64,000 nt of DNA from CF-46 sp963760735 (lineage in GTDB: Bacteria > Chloroflexota > Limnocylindria > Limnocylindrales > CSP1-4): assembly GCA_963760735.1 (NCBI GenBank), contig CAVXEB010000007.1, positions 682,001 to 746,000 on the forward strand. The letters are read 5' to 3'. The notes beneath the pieces are model-generated. The model was not told where the DNA came from. It did not search any database and saw only the letters and a program-made list of their open reading frames with translations. Shown here piece after piece: positions 8,986 through 16,871 of this stretch. The position numbers were made by a program, and so were the translations under genes. How positions within the stretch are numbered: position 1 is the stretch's first letter; each line of letters opens with the position of its first letter.

Positions 8986-9435
8986 GTGACGACGAACGAG
9001 CCCGACGGGACCACGAACGAGCCCGGCGAGCGTCGGCCGCAGCTCGATCGGCCACCCGGCGAGCGCTACGGGACGCCGGCGCCCGACGATGCCTCCGGGA
9101 CCGGCTCCGCCGTGTCGTGGGCACCGATCGCGGTCGTCCTCGGCGGCGCCATCGCCTACACGGTCCTCGGCGGGATCCTGACCGTGACAGCGGGTCTGGT
9201 GATCCTCGCCGTGTTCATCGGCTGGATCCTCGGCAGGCTCGTCTCGCCGCCCGCGCTCGCGGCGCTCGTCGGGGCGATCGCGATCGTCGCCGGGCTGCTC
9301 GGGATCTGGCTGTTCGGCCGGGTCGAGGGCGGCGTGCTCGACCCCATCGCCTACCTGGACCAGGTCCAGGGCTGGCCGCTGGTCGCCGCCCAGCTCATCG
9401 GCGGAGCGGGCATGGCCGCGGCCGCATCCCGCTGA
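8986..9435 (+). CDS. Small integral membrane protein
   Basis: 149 residues: a hydrophilic N-terminal region of about 45 residues with a repeated TNEPDG/TNEPGE motif, then three or four closely spaced hydrophobic segments rich in Ala, Ile, Leu and Gly, then a short amphipathic end. No known domain recognised. GTG 8986 is preferred to the in-frame ATG 8908 because of the TACGAT -10 element just upstream. It stops one base before the acetyltransferase gene and is probably coupled to it. Confidence 0.7.
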   Translation: MTTNEPDGTTNEPGERRPQLDRPPGERYGTPAPDDASGTGSAVSWAPIAVVLGGAIAYTVLGGILTVTAGLVILAVFIGWILGRLVSPPALAALVGAIAIVAGLLGIWLFGRVEGGVLDPIAYLDQVQGWPLVAAQLIGGAGMAAAASR

Positions 9436-9436
9436 C

Positions 9437-9937
9437 GTGGCCGAGCCTATTCTCCGGCGCCCGACCGAGGACGACCAGCCGCGCATCGCGGGCCTCGTCG
9501 ACCACTGGTTCGGCGGGCGCAGCATCTGGCCGCTCGCCGCCCGGACGTGGTTCCGCCACTTTGCCGGCACCTCGTGGATCCTCGACGGCGCGGACGGGAC
9601 CCCGCTCGGGTTCCTCATCGGGTTCCTGAGCCCGGGGCGGCCGGGCGAGGCGGTCCTCCACCTCGTCGCGGTGGAACCGAACCACCGACGCCGGGGCCAC
9701 GGGCGCCGCCTGGTCGATGCGTTCGCGGACGACGCCACGGCCGGCGGGGCGGACACGATCCGGGCGCTCGGCTGGCCGGACGACCGCGGGGCGTACCTGT
9801 TCTTGACCGCCCTCGGCTTCCGACCCGACGACGGGCCCGGCAGCCAGAACCTGTATGGCGTGCCGGCCTGGCCCGATCACGAGTTCCCGGGGGAGGATCG
9901 GGTGATCCTCGTTCGACCGCTCGATCGTCGATCCTGA
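9437..9937 (+). CDS. GNAT family N-acetyltransferase
   Basis: 166 residues with the GNAT fold: an N-terminal RRPTEDDQPRIAGLVDHWF strand-helix, central beta strands ending LHLVAVEPNHR, and the acetyl-CoA pyrophosphate loop RRRGHGRRLVDAF (Q/R-x-x-G-x-G/A), followed by a C-terminal LTALGFRPDD motif. It transfers an acetyl group from acetyl-CoA to an unknown amine. The GTG start follows the preceding stop by one base. Confidence 0.9.
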   Translation: MAEPILRRPTEDDQPRIAGLVDHWFGGRSIWPLAARTWFRHFAGTSWILDGADGTPLGFLIGFLSPGRPGEAVLHLVAVEPNHRRRGHGRRLVDAFADDATAGGADTIRALGWPDDRGAYLFLTALGFRPDDGPGSQNLYGVPAWPDHEFPGEDRVILVRPLDRRS

Positions 9938-10072
9938 GCCCGTTCGACGGGTCCGTTCGAACCGCCCGGACCGGTACCGTCGGCCCGTTGAACTCGCTCG
10001 TTTCGCCCTCTTACCATGTCGCCGCCGCAGGCGGTGCCGTCACATCCGGCCGGCGGTCATGAGGGAGCGTGC

Positions 10073-10516
10073 ATGAACGGTTGGATCTTGCGGATCGGGA
10101 TCATCGTGGTGATCGCAGCGGGCGCGTTCATCCTGCGCGATCGTCTGTCGAGCAACGCGGGCGAGCTCCAGGTCGGCGACTGCTTCGACGATCCGGCCGG
10201 CGCCTCCGAGATCACCGACGTCCAGCATCACCCGTGCACCGAGGCCCACACCGCGGAGGTCGTGTACCTCGGCAAGCTGACCGGCGACAACGCCAGCGTT
10301 CCGAGCGAGAGCACGGTCGAGGCGTGGGTCCGGACGAACTGCCTGCCGGCGTGGACGGCCTACACGGGCAAGAACTTCGAGACCGAGCCCGTCCTCTCGA
10401 TCGGCTATTACCAGCCGAGCCCCGAGGGCTGGGGCAAGGGCGACCGCGACGTGATCTGCTACGCCGCCCGCGAGGACAACGGCCTGATGTCGTCGTCCGT
10501 CAAGAAGGCGCCGTAG
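10073..10516 (+). CDS. Septum-formation-domain-like membrane-anchored protein
   Basis: 147 residues: one N-terminal transmembrane anchor (about 4-20, ILRIGIIVVIAAGAFIL), then an extracellular domain starting LQVGDCFDDP and DVQHHPCTEAHTAEVVYLG. The VGDCF...PC..aHtaEV pattern is that of the 'septum formation' domain found in surface proteins of high-GC bacteria; it has paired cysteines, with two more (NCLPAW and VICYAA). The true role is unknown. ATG 10073 is set by GAGGGAG eight bases upstream. The 3' end overlaps the convergent metallopeptidase gene by 17 nt. Confidence 0.8.
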   Translation: MNGWILRIGIIVVIAAGAFILRDRLSSNAGELQVGDCFDDPAGASEITDVQHHPCTEAHTAEVVYLGKLTGDNASVPSESTVEAWVRTNCLPAWTAYTGKNFETEPVLSIGYYQPSPEGWGKGDRDVICYAAREDNGLMSSSVKKAP

Positions 10517-11816
10517 CCGACGCGGTCGTGTTCGCAAGCTCCGCGGCGATCGTTGCCGGAGCGAGCTGCTCGCGCAGGAGGCGACCGAACCGGGCGGGTC
10601 GATCGATCTCCGGCACGGCGTCGAGCCATTGCCGGAGCAGCGCCTCGCCTTCGTGGTACACGAAGACGTAGGTTCGCCAGAGCGGGTGCTCGATGAACTC
10701 GAGACGCTTCGCGGCGACGGCCGGCGCAAACCGTCCGACGCGCTCCAGCCAGGCCAGCACCTCGTCGTGCGAGGCGCCGTCGCTGTGGCGCATCAGGGCA
10801 GCGTTGACACGCGCCTCGCTGAGCCGGCGCCGGTGCGGCGCGAGCGCGACCGAGCGCTCCGCGGCCTCCCGGGCGGCCGGCGGGTCAGCAGCGATCGGCA
10901 GCCCGGCGCGCTCGTAGATCCCGACGAGCAGGTCCGCCTCGTCCGACGGCGGGGCGACGAGCTCGTGGCCGAGATCCGCGAGGCCCTCGCTGACGAGGCA
11001 CTCGGGCGTGTTGATCAGGAGGACGCTCGCCTCGAGGCGTCGCAGTCCCTCCACGAGCTCGACTTCCTTGCGGCAGTGCTCCAGGTGGTGGCCCGGATAG
11101 GCCTCATGGGCGGCGATGCGGACCAGCTCCGACGCGCGGGACGGGAGATCCGCGTTGACGTCGAACCGGGAGCGTCGGCCACCGTCGTACCAGTTGTAGG
11201 CGGACCACGGCTGGTTCCGAACGATCCGGATCCGGATCTCCTCGTCGTCCGGCAGGCCGAACAGCAGCTCCGATCGGGATCGGAAGGTTGCGACGAGCCA
11301 ATCGAGGACGGGAAGAACGCGGTCGGGCGGCACGGTGAGCCGCGCATCCCACGCGGCAAGGCGATCGGCGACGGTGCCCGGACCGGGCAGGAGCCGGTCG
11401 ATCTCCACGGCAGCCGCGTCGAACACGTGCTCGTCCCGGCGGACCGGTGCCCAGTCGAAGCAGCTCGTGACGTAGTCGACGTATGACCGGCGCGATCCGG
11501 CGAGCGCCTCGGCCTGCGTCCGCAGCGCGGTGACCTGGACGGTGAGCCACGTTCGGCGATCGGGCTCCGCGACCTCGTCCGGGATCTGCCCGAGGAGCGT
11601 CGCGGCATCCGCGGCGAGGCTGGCCGGCGACCGGAGCTGCTCGAGGTCGACGGTCGCCTTCAGGTCGGCCGGGCCGTAGTAGCCGTCGACGAGGCCCGGC
11701 GCGTGCTGGTCGAGACGGAGGGCGAGCAGGAGGTAGTCGCGGGCGACCGCGTCCGGGACCGGGACCAGGCGCTCGCCGCCGACCGCCGGCGTCGTATTCG
11801 CGACCGGGTCCGTCAT
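10500..11816 (-). CDS. DUF885-like zinc metallopeptidase (HEAYPGHH)
   Basis: 438 residues. The active-site motif HEAYPGHH is followed about 40 residues later by TPECLVSEGLADLG, whose Glu is the expected third zinc ligand. This is the arrangement of DUF885/gluzincin-like peptidases. The helical N-terminal half (about 200 residues) probably forms the substrate channel. No signal peptide is seen, so it is likely cytosolic. Last gene of the pabB operon, with its ATG overlapping the stop of the 125-residue hypothetical gene by ATGA. A longer family member lies at 62373. Confidence 0.85.
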   Translation of the reverse strand: MTDPVANTTPAVGGERLVPVPDAVARDYLLLALRLDQHAPGLVDGYYGPADLKATVDLEQLRSPASLAADAATLLGQIPDEVAEPDRRTWLTVQVTALRTQAEALAGSRRSYVDYVTSCFDWAPVRRDEHVFDAAAVEIDRLLPGPGTVADRLAAWDARLTVPPDRVLPVLDWLVATFRSRSELLFGLPDDEEIRIRIVRNQPWSAYNWYDGGRRSRFDVNADLPSRASELVRIAAHEAYPGHHLEHCRKEVELVEGLRRLEASVLLINTPECLVSEGLADLGHELVAPPSDEADLLVGIYERAGLPIAADPPAAREAAERSVALAPHRRRLSEARVNAALMRHSDGASHDEVLAWLERVGRFAPAVAAKRLEFIEHPLWRTYVFVYHEGEALLRQWLDAVPEIDRPARFGRLLREQLAPATIAAELANTTASATAPS

Positions 11817-12190
11817 CCTCCGCGCTCGCCGGGGACCGAGCCCATGCCCTGGCCCGGGGCCATCCCCTTCTCCTCGCCCACGAACGGCATGCCCTGGCGT
11901 TCGACGGCGTCGAGGCTCATCCGGAGCGCGGACGTCTTCGCCTCGGCCACCTCACGGACGTAGCCGGCCTCCTCGTCCGGCGTCATCGGCCGCCCGCGGA
12001 CGATGTCCTTCGGCTTGCCGACCATCAGCCAGGCGAGGTGATAGCGGTCCATCGAACCCCACGCGGATGCGAGCAGGTCGTCCGACAGCTGGAGCCAGGT
12101 CTGGAGACCGCGGAGCGTGGGCTGGGCCTGGAGCCGGTCGCCCTCGTCGACGAGCTGGCGGGTCCGGGCGATCAGCTCGTCGCGCGTCAT
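11813..12190 (-). CDS. Conserved hypothetical protein in the pabB-pabC operon
   Basis: 125 residues, helical, without signal peptide or membrane segment. The middle WLQLSDDLLASAWGSMDRYHLAWLMVGKPKD looks like a folded helical core; the tail is Gly/Met/Pro-rich. The family is not recognised. It overlaps pabC upstream and the metallopeptidase downstream by ATGA at each side, so translation is coupled. Confidence 0.75.
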   Translation of the reverse strand: MTRDELIARTRQLVDEGDRLQAQPTLRGLQTWLQLSDDLLASAWGSMDRYHLAWLMVGKPKDIVRGRPMTPDEEAGYVREVAEAKTSALRMSLDAVERQGMPFVGEEKGMAPGQGMGSVPGERGG

Positions 12191-13152
12191 CCGGCGACGG
12201 CCCCACCCGAGATGAAGGCCTCGCGGTCGGCCCGGGCGCGGAGCGTCCACCGGCCGGGCGCGCCAGTCCCGATCGGAGCGCCGGCGAAGCGAGTGACCGG
12301 CAGGATTCCCGCCACGGAGCTCGACAGGAAGGCCTCGTCGGCCTCGGCGAGATGGCGGACCGTGAGCAGGCCCTCCTCGCGGCCGAGACCCACCGACGCC
12401 GCCCAGCGCAGGATCCACTCGCGGGTGGTTCCGGCGAGGATCGCGCACGCGAGCGACGGCGTCGCCAGCGCGTCGTCGCGGACGAGGAACAGGTTGGCCG
12501 TCGTCGCCTCGGACAGGTAGCCGTCGATCGTCAGGAACAGGGCGTCGTCGGCGCCCGCCGTGTGCGCTTCGACCCGGGCGTGGACGAACTCGGCTCGCGA
12601 CGTCGTCTTCAGGCCGTTGAGCGGACTCTCCGGGTCGCGCCGGACGGCGCTCGGGACGAGATGGAGACCCACCTCGAGATGCTTCGCCGCTGTCGGTGGC
12701 ACGGCCCACGCCTGGACGACGATCGTCGGTGCGGGGGGGTCGTCCGGGGGCAACAGCCCGCGCCCGAGGACCGCACCGCGCGAGACCGTGATCCGCACGC
12801 TGGCGTCGCCATCCGGTCCGCCAAGGCCCTCGGTCACGATCAGCTCGTCGATTGCCCGCGCCAGGAGCGCCTCGACGTCATCGGGGAGCGGGATTGCCAG
12901 CCCCACGGCCGAGCCGCGCAGACGCGCCACGTGCTCCGCCAGCTCGGTCGGCCGGTTGCCTCGGGCCCGAAGCGTCTCGAACACCCCGTCGCCGAGCTGG
13001 AAGCCGCGGTCGAACGCACTGAGGACGGGCTCGTCGGCGGCGACGATCCGGCCGTCGACCCAGACGTGGCGCGGCGTCGCGGTCATCGGCGGCGTCGCCG
13101 CCACGCCGGGCCTGCCCGCGGCCGCGACGCGATCGCCCGACCCGCCCGTCAT
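12187..13152 (-). CDS. pabC: Aminodeoxychorismate lyase / class IV aminotransferase
   Basis: PLP enzyme of fold type IV (321 residues). It probably converts 4-amino-4-deoxychorismate to 4-aminobenzoate and pyruvate for folate synthesis. Family features: VWVDGRIV and SAFDRGFQLGDGVFETLRA at the N terminus, the PLP lysine in LNGLKTTSRAEFV, SEATTANLF and AILAGTTREWIL. A class IV branched-chain or D-amino-acid aminotransferase would look similar; the pabB gene immediately upstream (ATGA overlap) favours PabC. A second possible start is the in-frame ATG at the MTATPRHVW motif, 22 residues in. Confidence 0.85.
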   Translation of the reverse strand: MTGGSGDRVAAAGRPGVAATPPMTATPRHVWVDGRIVAADEPVLSAFDRGFQLGDGVFETLRARGNRPTELAEHVARLRGSAVGLAIPLPDDVEALLARAIDELIVTEGLGGPDGDASVRITVSRGAVLGRGLLPPDDPPAPTIVVQAWAVPPTAAKHLEVGLHLVPSAVRRDPESPLNGLKTTSRAEFVHARVEAHTAGADDALFLTIDGYLSEATTANLFLVRDDALATPSLACAILAGTTREWILRWAASVGLGREEGLLTVRHLAEADEAFLSSSVAGILPVTRFAGAPIGTGAPGRWTLRARADREAFISGGAVAG

Positions 13153-14663
13153 CCGGCCTCTCCGGGCAAGAGCTCGCGCCCGCCGATCGCACCGAGCGGC
13201 CCGCGGGCCTTGGCGACCGTCTCGTCCCACTCCGCAGGGGGTTCGCTCCGCCACGTGATGCCGCCACCGACATGGAGCGTCAGCTGCGTCCCGTCGGCGA
13301 CGAGCGTGCGGATCAGGATCGAGGTCGCCATCGCGCCATCGGGCCCGATCCAGCCGAGGGCCCCTGTGTACGGGCCGCGGCGGGTCGGCTCGAGCTCGCG
13401 GAGGACCTCCATCGCCCGGATCTTCGGGGCGCCGGTGATCGAGCCGCCCGGGAACGACGCGGCGAGGAGGTCGAAGGCGTCCCGATCCGGGGCGAGCCGG
13501 CCGGTCACGGTCGAGACGAGGTGCTGGACCGCCGCCGTGCGCTCGAGCCGGCACAGGCGCGGGACCCGGACGGTCCCCGGACGGCAGACCCGTCCGAGGT
13601 CGTTCCGGAGGACGTCGACGATCATCACGTTCTCCGCTCGATCCTTCGCCGATCGGAGCAGCTCGCAGGCCAGGGCGCGGTCCTCGTCGCGGGTTCGCCC
13701 GCGCGGCCGGGTGCCCTTGATCGGATCCGTCGAGACGCGGCCGTCACGTGTGGCCGTGAGGAACGGCTCGGGCGAGGCCGACAGGATCGCCCGCGGGCGG
13801 GCCGGCGCACTGCCGAGCACGGAGCGATGGCCCGGGGCGCCGTTCCCGAGGTCGAGCCAGGCCGAGAAGAGCGACGGGTCGCCCGTCCGGAGCCGTCGAT
13901 AGAGGGGCCACGGGTCGCCGTCGAACGCTGTCGCGAGCCGGCGGGTCAGGTTCGCCTGGTAGAGATGGCCCTGGGCGATGTGCTCCCGAACCGCCTCGAC
14001 GCCCGCCTCGTACGCCGTCCGATCGAGGGACGAGCGGAACGCGAGCTCGACGGGTTCGGGGTCGGGCAGCGTCGCCACTCGCGGTCTTCCGATCCGAACC
14101 CGGTCGCGGACCTCGGCGAGTCGTCGAGCGAGGCGGTCCGCGTCGCCGTCGAGGGCCCGGCCGGCCAGCCAGGCGCGGCCCGTCCGCCGATCCCAGGCGA
14201 TCGTCCAGTCGTGGAGCGCGAGCCGGAGCAGGGGCAGGTCTTGGTCGTCCGGGGGCGGCGCAGGCAGCCGCTCGAGCACGTCACCGAGCTCGTAGGCGAG
14301 GAAGCCGACGAGACCGCCGAGGAACGGCGGGGCGTCGGGCGGGCCGTCCGGGGCGCCAGCGGGGTCTCCGCTCTCCGTCTCGGCGACGGGCTCGTCCGCG
14401 GCCAGCCGCCGCAGCAGCTGCCGCGCCACGGCGAACGGGTCGCCGCCGGCGGCCGGCTCCGTGAGGACCGCGACGGGATCGGCCGCGAGGTAGCTCCACC
14501 GGGCGTTCCGTCCGGGCCGGGCGCTCTCGAGGAGGGCGAGCCCCGGCAAGTCTCGGAACGCCTCGGCGACGTCGATCGGACGGCGGTCCGCCACGGCGGG
14601 CAGCGGCAGGAGCCGGACGCGGCGAGGCGGCGCGACGGAACGCTCACCCGGGACGTGGATCAC
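13149..14663 (-). CDS. pabB: Aminodeoxychorismate synthase component I
   Basis: Chorismate-utilising enzyme, 504 residues, forming 4-amino-4-deoxychorismate from chorismate and ammonia. Motifs: SPEPFL, PIKGTRPRG, DRAENVMIVDVLRNDLGRVC, HLVSTVTGRL, FPGGSITGAPKIRAMEV and GPYTGALGWI. The lysine in PIKGT is the residue used by aminodeoxychorismate synthases, where anthranilate synthases have alanine; this separates it from TrpE. The N-terminal part is shorter and Pro/Ala/Asp-rich. No glutamine amidotransferase (PabA) is in the window. GTG 14663 is selected because of a TATCAT hexamer six bases upstream. Confidence 0.9.
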   Translation of the reverse strand: MIHVPGERSVAPPRRVRLLPLPAVADRRPIDVAEAFRDLPGLALLESARPGRNARWSYLAADPVAVLTEPAAGGDPFAVARQLLRRLAADEPVAETESGDPAGAPDGPPDAPPFLGGLVGFLAYELGDVLERLPAPPPDDQDLPLLRLALHDWTIAWDRRTGRAWLAGRALDGDADRLARRLAEVRDRVRIGRPRVATLPDPEPVELAFRSSLDRTAYEAGVEAVREHIAQGHLYQANLTRRLATAFDGDPWPLYRRLRTGDPSLFSAWLDLGNGAPGHRSVLGSAPARPRAILSASPEPFLTATRDGRVSTDPIKGTRPRGRTRDEDRALACELLRSAKDRAENVMIVDVLRNDLGRVCRPGTVRVPRLCRLERTAAVQHLVSTVTGRLAPDRDAFDLLAASFPGGSITGAPKIRAMEVLRELEPTRRGPYTGALGWIGPDGAMATSILIRTLVADGTQLTLHVGGGITWRSEPPAEWDETVAKARGPLGAIGGRELLPGEAG

Positions 14664-14669
14664 CCGGCG

Positions 14670-14675
14670 ATGATA
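14670..14675 (-). promoter_or_regulatory. Leaderless-type -10 element for pabB
   Basis: TATCAT on the minus strand, six bases before GTG 14663. It lies in a 72-nt divergent gap facing the P1 peptidase gene. Confidence 0.5.
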
Positions 14676-14735
14676 GGCACCGACGGCCGGATGGGTGATC
14701 GAGCGCGCGGCCCCCCGGCAACAGGAGACGCCCAC

Positions 14736-15920
14736 GTGCGAGCACGCGACCTGGGGATCGTCATCGGCCATGCCCGGACCGGACCCGCCAACGCGATCAC
14801 GGACGTCTCGGGCGTCCGGGTGGGGCAGGCGACCGTGATCCGCGGCGACGGGCCGCTCGTCGTCGGCGAGGGGCCGGTCCGGACGGGCGTGACGATGGTC
14901 GTCCCGCACGACGGCGACATCTGGACCGAGCCGGTGTTCGCGGGCTGCCACCGCCTCAACGGCAACGGCGAGCTCACCGGTCTCGAGTGGATCCGCGAGG
15001 CGGGTCACCTCACCGGCCCGATCGGAATCACGAACACCCACTCGGTCGGAGTTGTCCGCGACGCGATCATTCGCAATGCGGTTCGGAAGCTTCCCTTCGG
15101 GACGTCGTACTGGGCCCTGCCGGTCGTCGGCGAGACCTGGGACGGCCTCCTGAACGACATCGACGGGTTCCACGTAACGGCCGACCACGTCGACGGCGCC
15201 CTCGCATCCGCGAGCGATGGAGCGGTCGACGAAGGCAACGTCGGCGGCGGGACCGGGATGGTCTGCCACGAGTTCAAGGGCGGGACGGGGACCGCGTCGC
15301 GGGTCGTCGGCGAGGAGTGGGGCGGCTTCACCGTCGGCGTCCTCGTCCAGGCGAACTACGGCCGCCGCGAGCTGCTTCGCGTCGACGGCGTCCCGGTCGG
15401 CGAGGCGATCTCGATCGCGGAGGTGGCCAGCCCGTATCCGGCGGATGACGAGGACGCGCCGACCTCGACGGCCGGGCCCGGCGCCGGCGGCACGCCGCCG
15501 GCCGGCTCGGGCTCGATCATCGTCATCGTGGCGACCGACGCGCCCCTCCTGCCCCACCAGTGCGACCGGCTCGCCCAGCGCGCCGGGCTCGGCATTGCCC
15601 GGATGGGCGGCACCGGCGCCCATTCGAGCGGCGACCTGTTCCTGTGCTTCGCCACCGGCAACCGGAGCCTGCCCCGGACGTCGTTCCGGGCCGATCCGCG
15701 CGTCACCGTGGAGCTGCGCGCGTTGAACGACTTCGTGATCGGGGCGCTGTTCGACGCGACGATCGAGGCGACCGAGGAAGCGATCCTCAACGCGCTCGTC
15801 GGGGCCGCGACGATGACCGGGCGCGACGGGATCACGGCCACCGCCCTCCCGCACGACCGGCTGCTCGAGACGATGGCCCGGTTCGGCCGCCCGTCCGGGC
15901 CCCGGCGCACGGCGGCCTGA
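14736..15920 (+). CDS. P1 family (S58, DmpA-like) aminopeptidase
   Basis: 394 residues of the DmpA/BapA family, autoprocessed N-terminal-nucleophile aminopeptidases that cleave beta- or N-terminal amino acids from peptides. Seen: LGIVIGHARTGPANAITDVSGVRVG at the start (DVxGVxVGH-type), GITNTHSVGVVRDA, DEGNVGGGTGMVCHEFKGGTG, then GTGAHSSGDLFL, where Ser298 before GD is the expected nucleophile exposed after self-cleavage. GTG 14736 has AGGAG nine bases upstream; an ATG at 14670 is in frame but would add a non-family leader. Divergent from pabB. Confidence 0.9.
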   Translation: MRARDLGIVIGHARTGPANAITDVSGVRVGQATVIRGDGPLVVGEGPVRTGVTMVVPHDGDIWTEPVFAGCHRLNGNGELTGLEWIREAGHLTGPIGITNTHSVGVVRDAIIRNAVRKLPFGTSYWALPVVGETWDGLLNDIDGFHVTADHVDGALASASDGAVDEGNVGGGTGMVCHEFKGGTGTASRVVGEEWGGFTVGVLVQANYGRRELLRVDGVPVGEAISIAEVASPYPADDEDAPTSTAGPGAGGTPPAGSGSIIVIVATDAPLLPHQCDRLAQRAGLGIARMGGTGAHSSGDLFLCFATGNRSLPRTSFRADPRVTVELRALNDFVIGALFDATIEATEEAILNALVGAATMTGRDGITATALPHDRLLETMARFGRPSGPRRTAA

Positions 15921-15926
15921 GCCATC

Positions 15927-16787
15927 GTGGGGGGAGCGTCGTTCGACATCCGCGTCCCGACGGATGACGACCTGCCCGCGATCCGGGAGATCCTCGCGGC
16001 CCACGGCAACGACGGGGCGGTCGTGATCGCCGATGTCGTCGGGCCGTACCTCCAGCACCTGATCGCCCGAGGCGGCGCCCGGGTCGCCGTCGAGGACGGA
16101 ATGGTCGTCGGGTTCGGGGCGACGATCGACACCGGCCGGGCCGTCCACCTCGCCGACCTCTTCGTCCGGCCAGAACGCCTCGGCCAGGGGATCGGCCGGC
16201 CGCTCCTCGCGGCGGTGTTCGGCGACGCGGGGCGACGGACGACCTTCGCGTCGGACGATCCTCGGGCCCTGCCGATCTACGTCCGGGCGGGGATGCTCCC
16301 GCGCTGGGCGAGCCTGTACGTCGAGGGGCCTGCCGATCGGCTGCCGGCCGCTCCGGCGACACTGTCGATGCGCGAGGCCACGGCCGACGAGCTGGCGGCG
16401 GTCGAGCGGTCGTGGACGGGCAGCGACCGATCGGACGACTGGCGGCACTGGACGACCCAGCCGGACGCGGACAGCTTCACGGTCCTCGATGGCGACGAGG
16501 TGGTGGCCATCGCGACGGCCCGGGTCCGCCAGGCGAGCCCGGTCCGCGTGCTGAACCGACTCGTCGTCCACCCGGACACGGGCGTCGACCCGGTGCCGGT
16601 CACCCTCGCCGCGATGGCCCGCGCCGGCCGGGGCGGCCTCGTGATGTCCTGCATCCAGGGACCGAGCCCGGTCCTCCGCCCGCTCCTCGACCTCGGCTTC
16701 CGGATCGCGGACCGCGATCAGTTCATGGCAAGCGAGCCGGATCTCGTCGATCCGGCCCGCCTGATCCCGAACCCGGGAATGCTCTAA
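15927..16787 (+). CDS. Tandem GNAT acetyltransferase
   Basis: 286 residues with a clear N-terminal GNAT domain: IRVPTDDDLPAIREILAAH, LADLFVRPERLGQGIGRPLLA as the acetyl-CoA loop, and ALPIYVRAGMLPRW. A second half (from about residue 148, MREATADELAAVE) repeats the fold in degenerate form, without the glycine-rich loop. Substrate unknown. GTG 15927 is six bases after the P1 peptidase stop, so the two are probably one operon. Confidence 0.85.
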   Translation: MGGASFDIRVPTDDDLPAIREILAAHGNDGAVVIADVVGPYLQHLIARGGARVAVEDGMVVGFGATIDTGRAVHLADLFVRPERLGQGIGRPLLAAVFGDAGRRTTFASDDPRALPIYVRAGMLPRWASLYVEGPADRLPAAPATLSMREATADELAAVERSWTGSDRSDDWRHWTTQPDADSFTVLDGDEVVAIATARVRQASPVRVLNRLVVHPDTGVDPVPVTLAAMARAGRGGLVMSCIQGPSPVLRPLLDLGFRIADRDQFMASEPDLVDPARLIPNPGML

Positions 16788-16871
16788 CGGCACAGCTCCA
16801 CGATTGCTCAACGGCCGGTCCGTCAGGGACACCAACCGCCAGGAGGACGCGGAGCGCAGAATGCTGCGGCA

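Noticed and set aside
13149..14663. Anthranilate synthase component I (TrpE)
   Set aside because: PIKGT with lysine and a neighbouring class IV lyase point to aminodeoxychorismate synthase.
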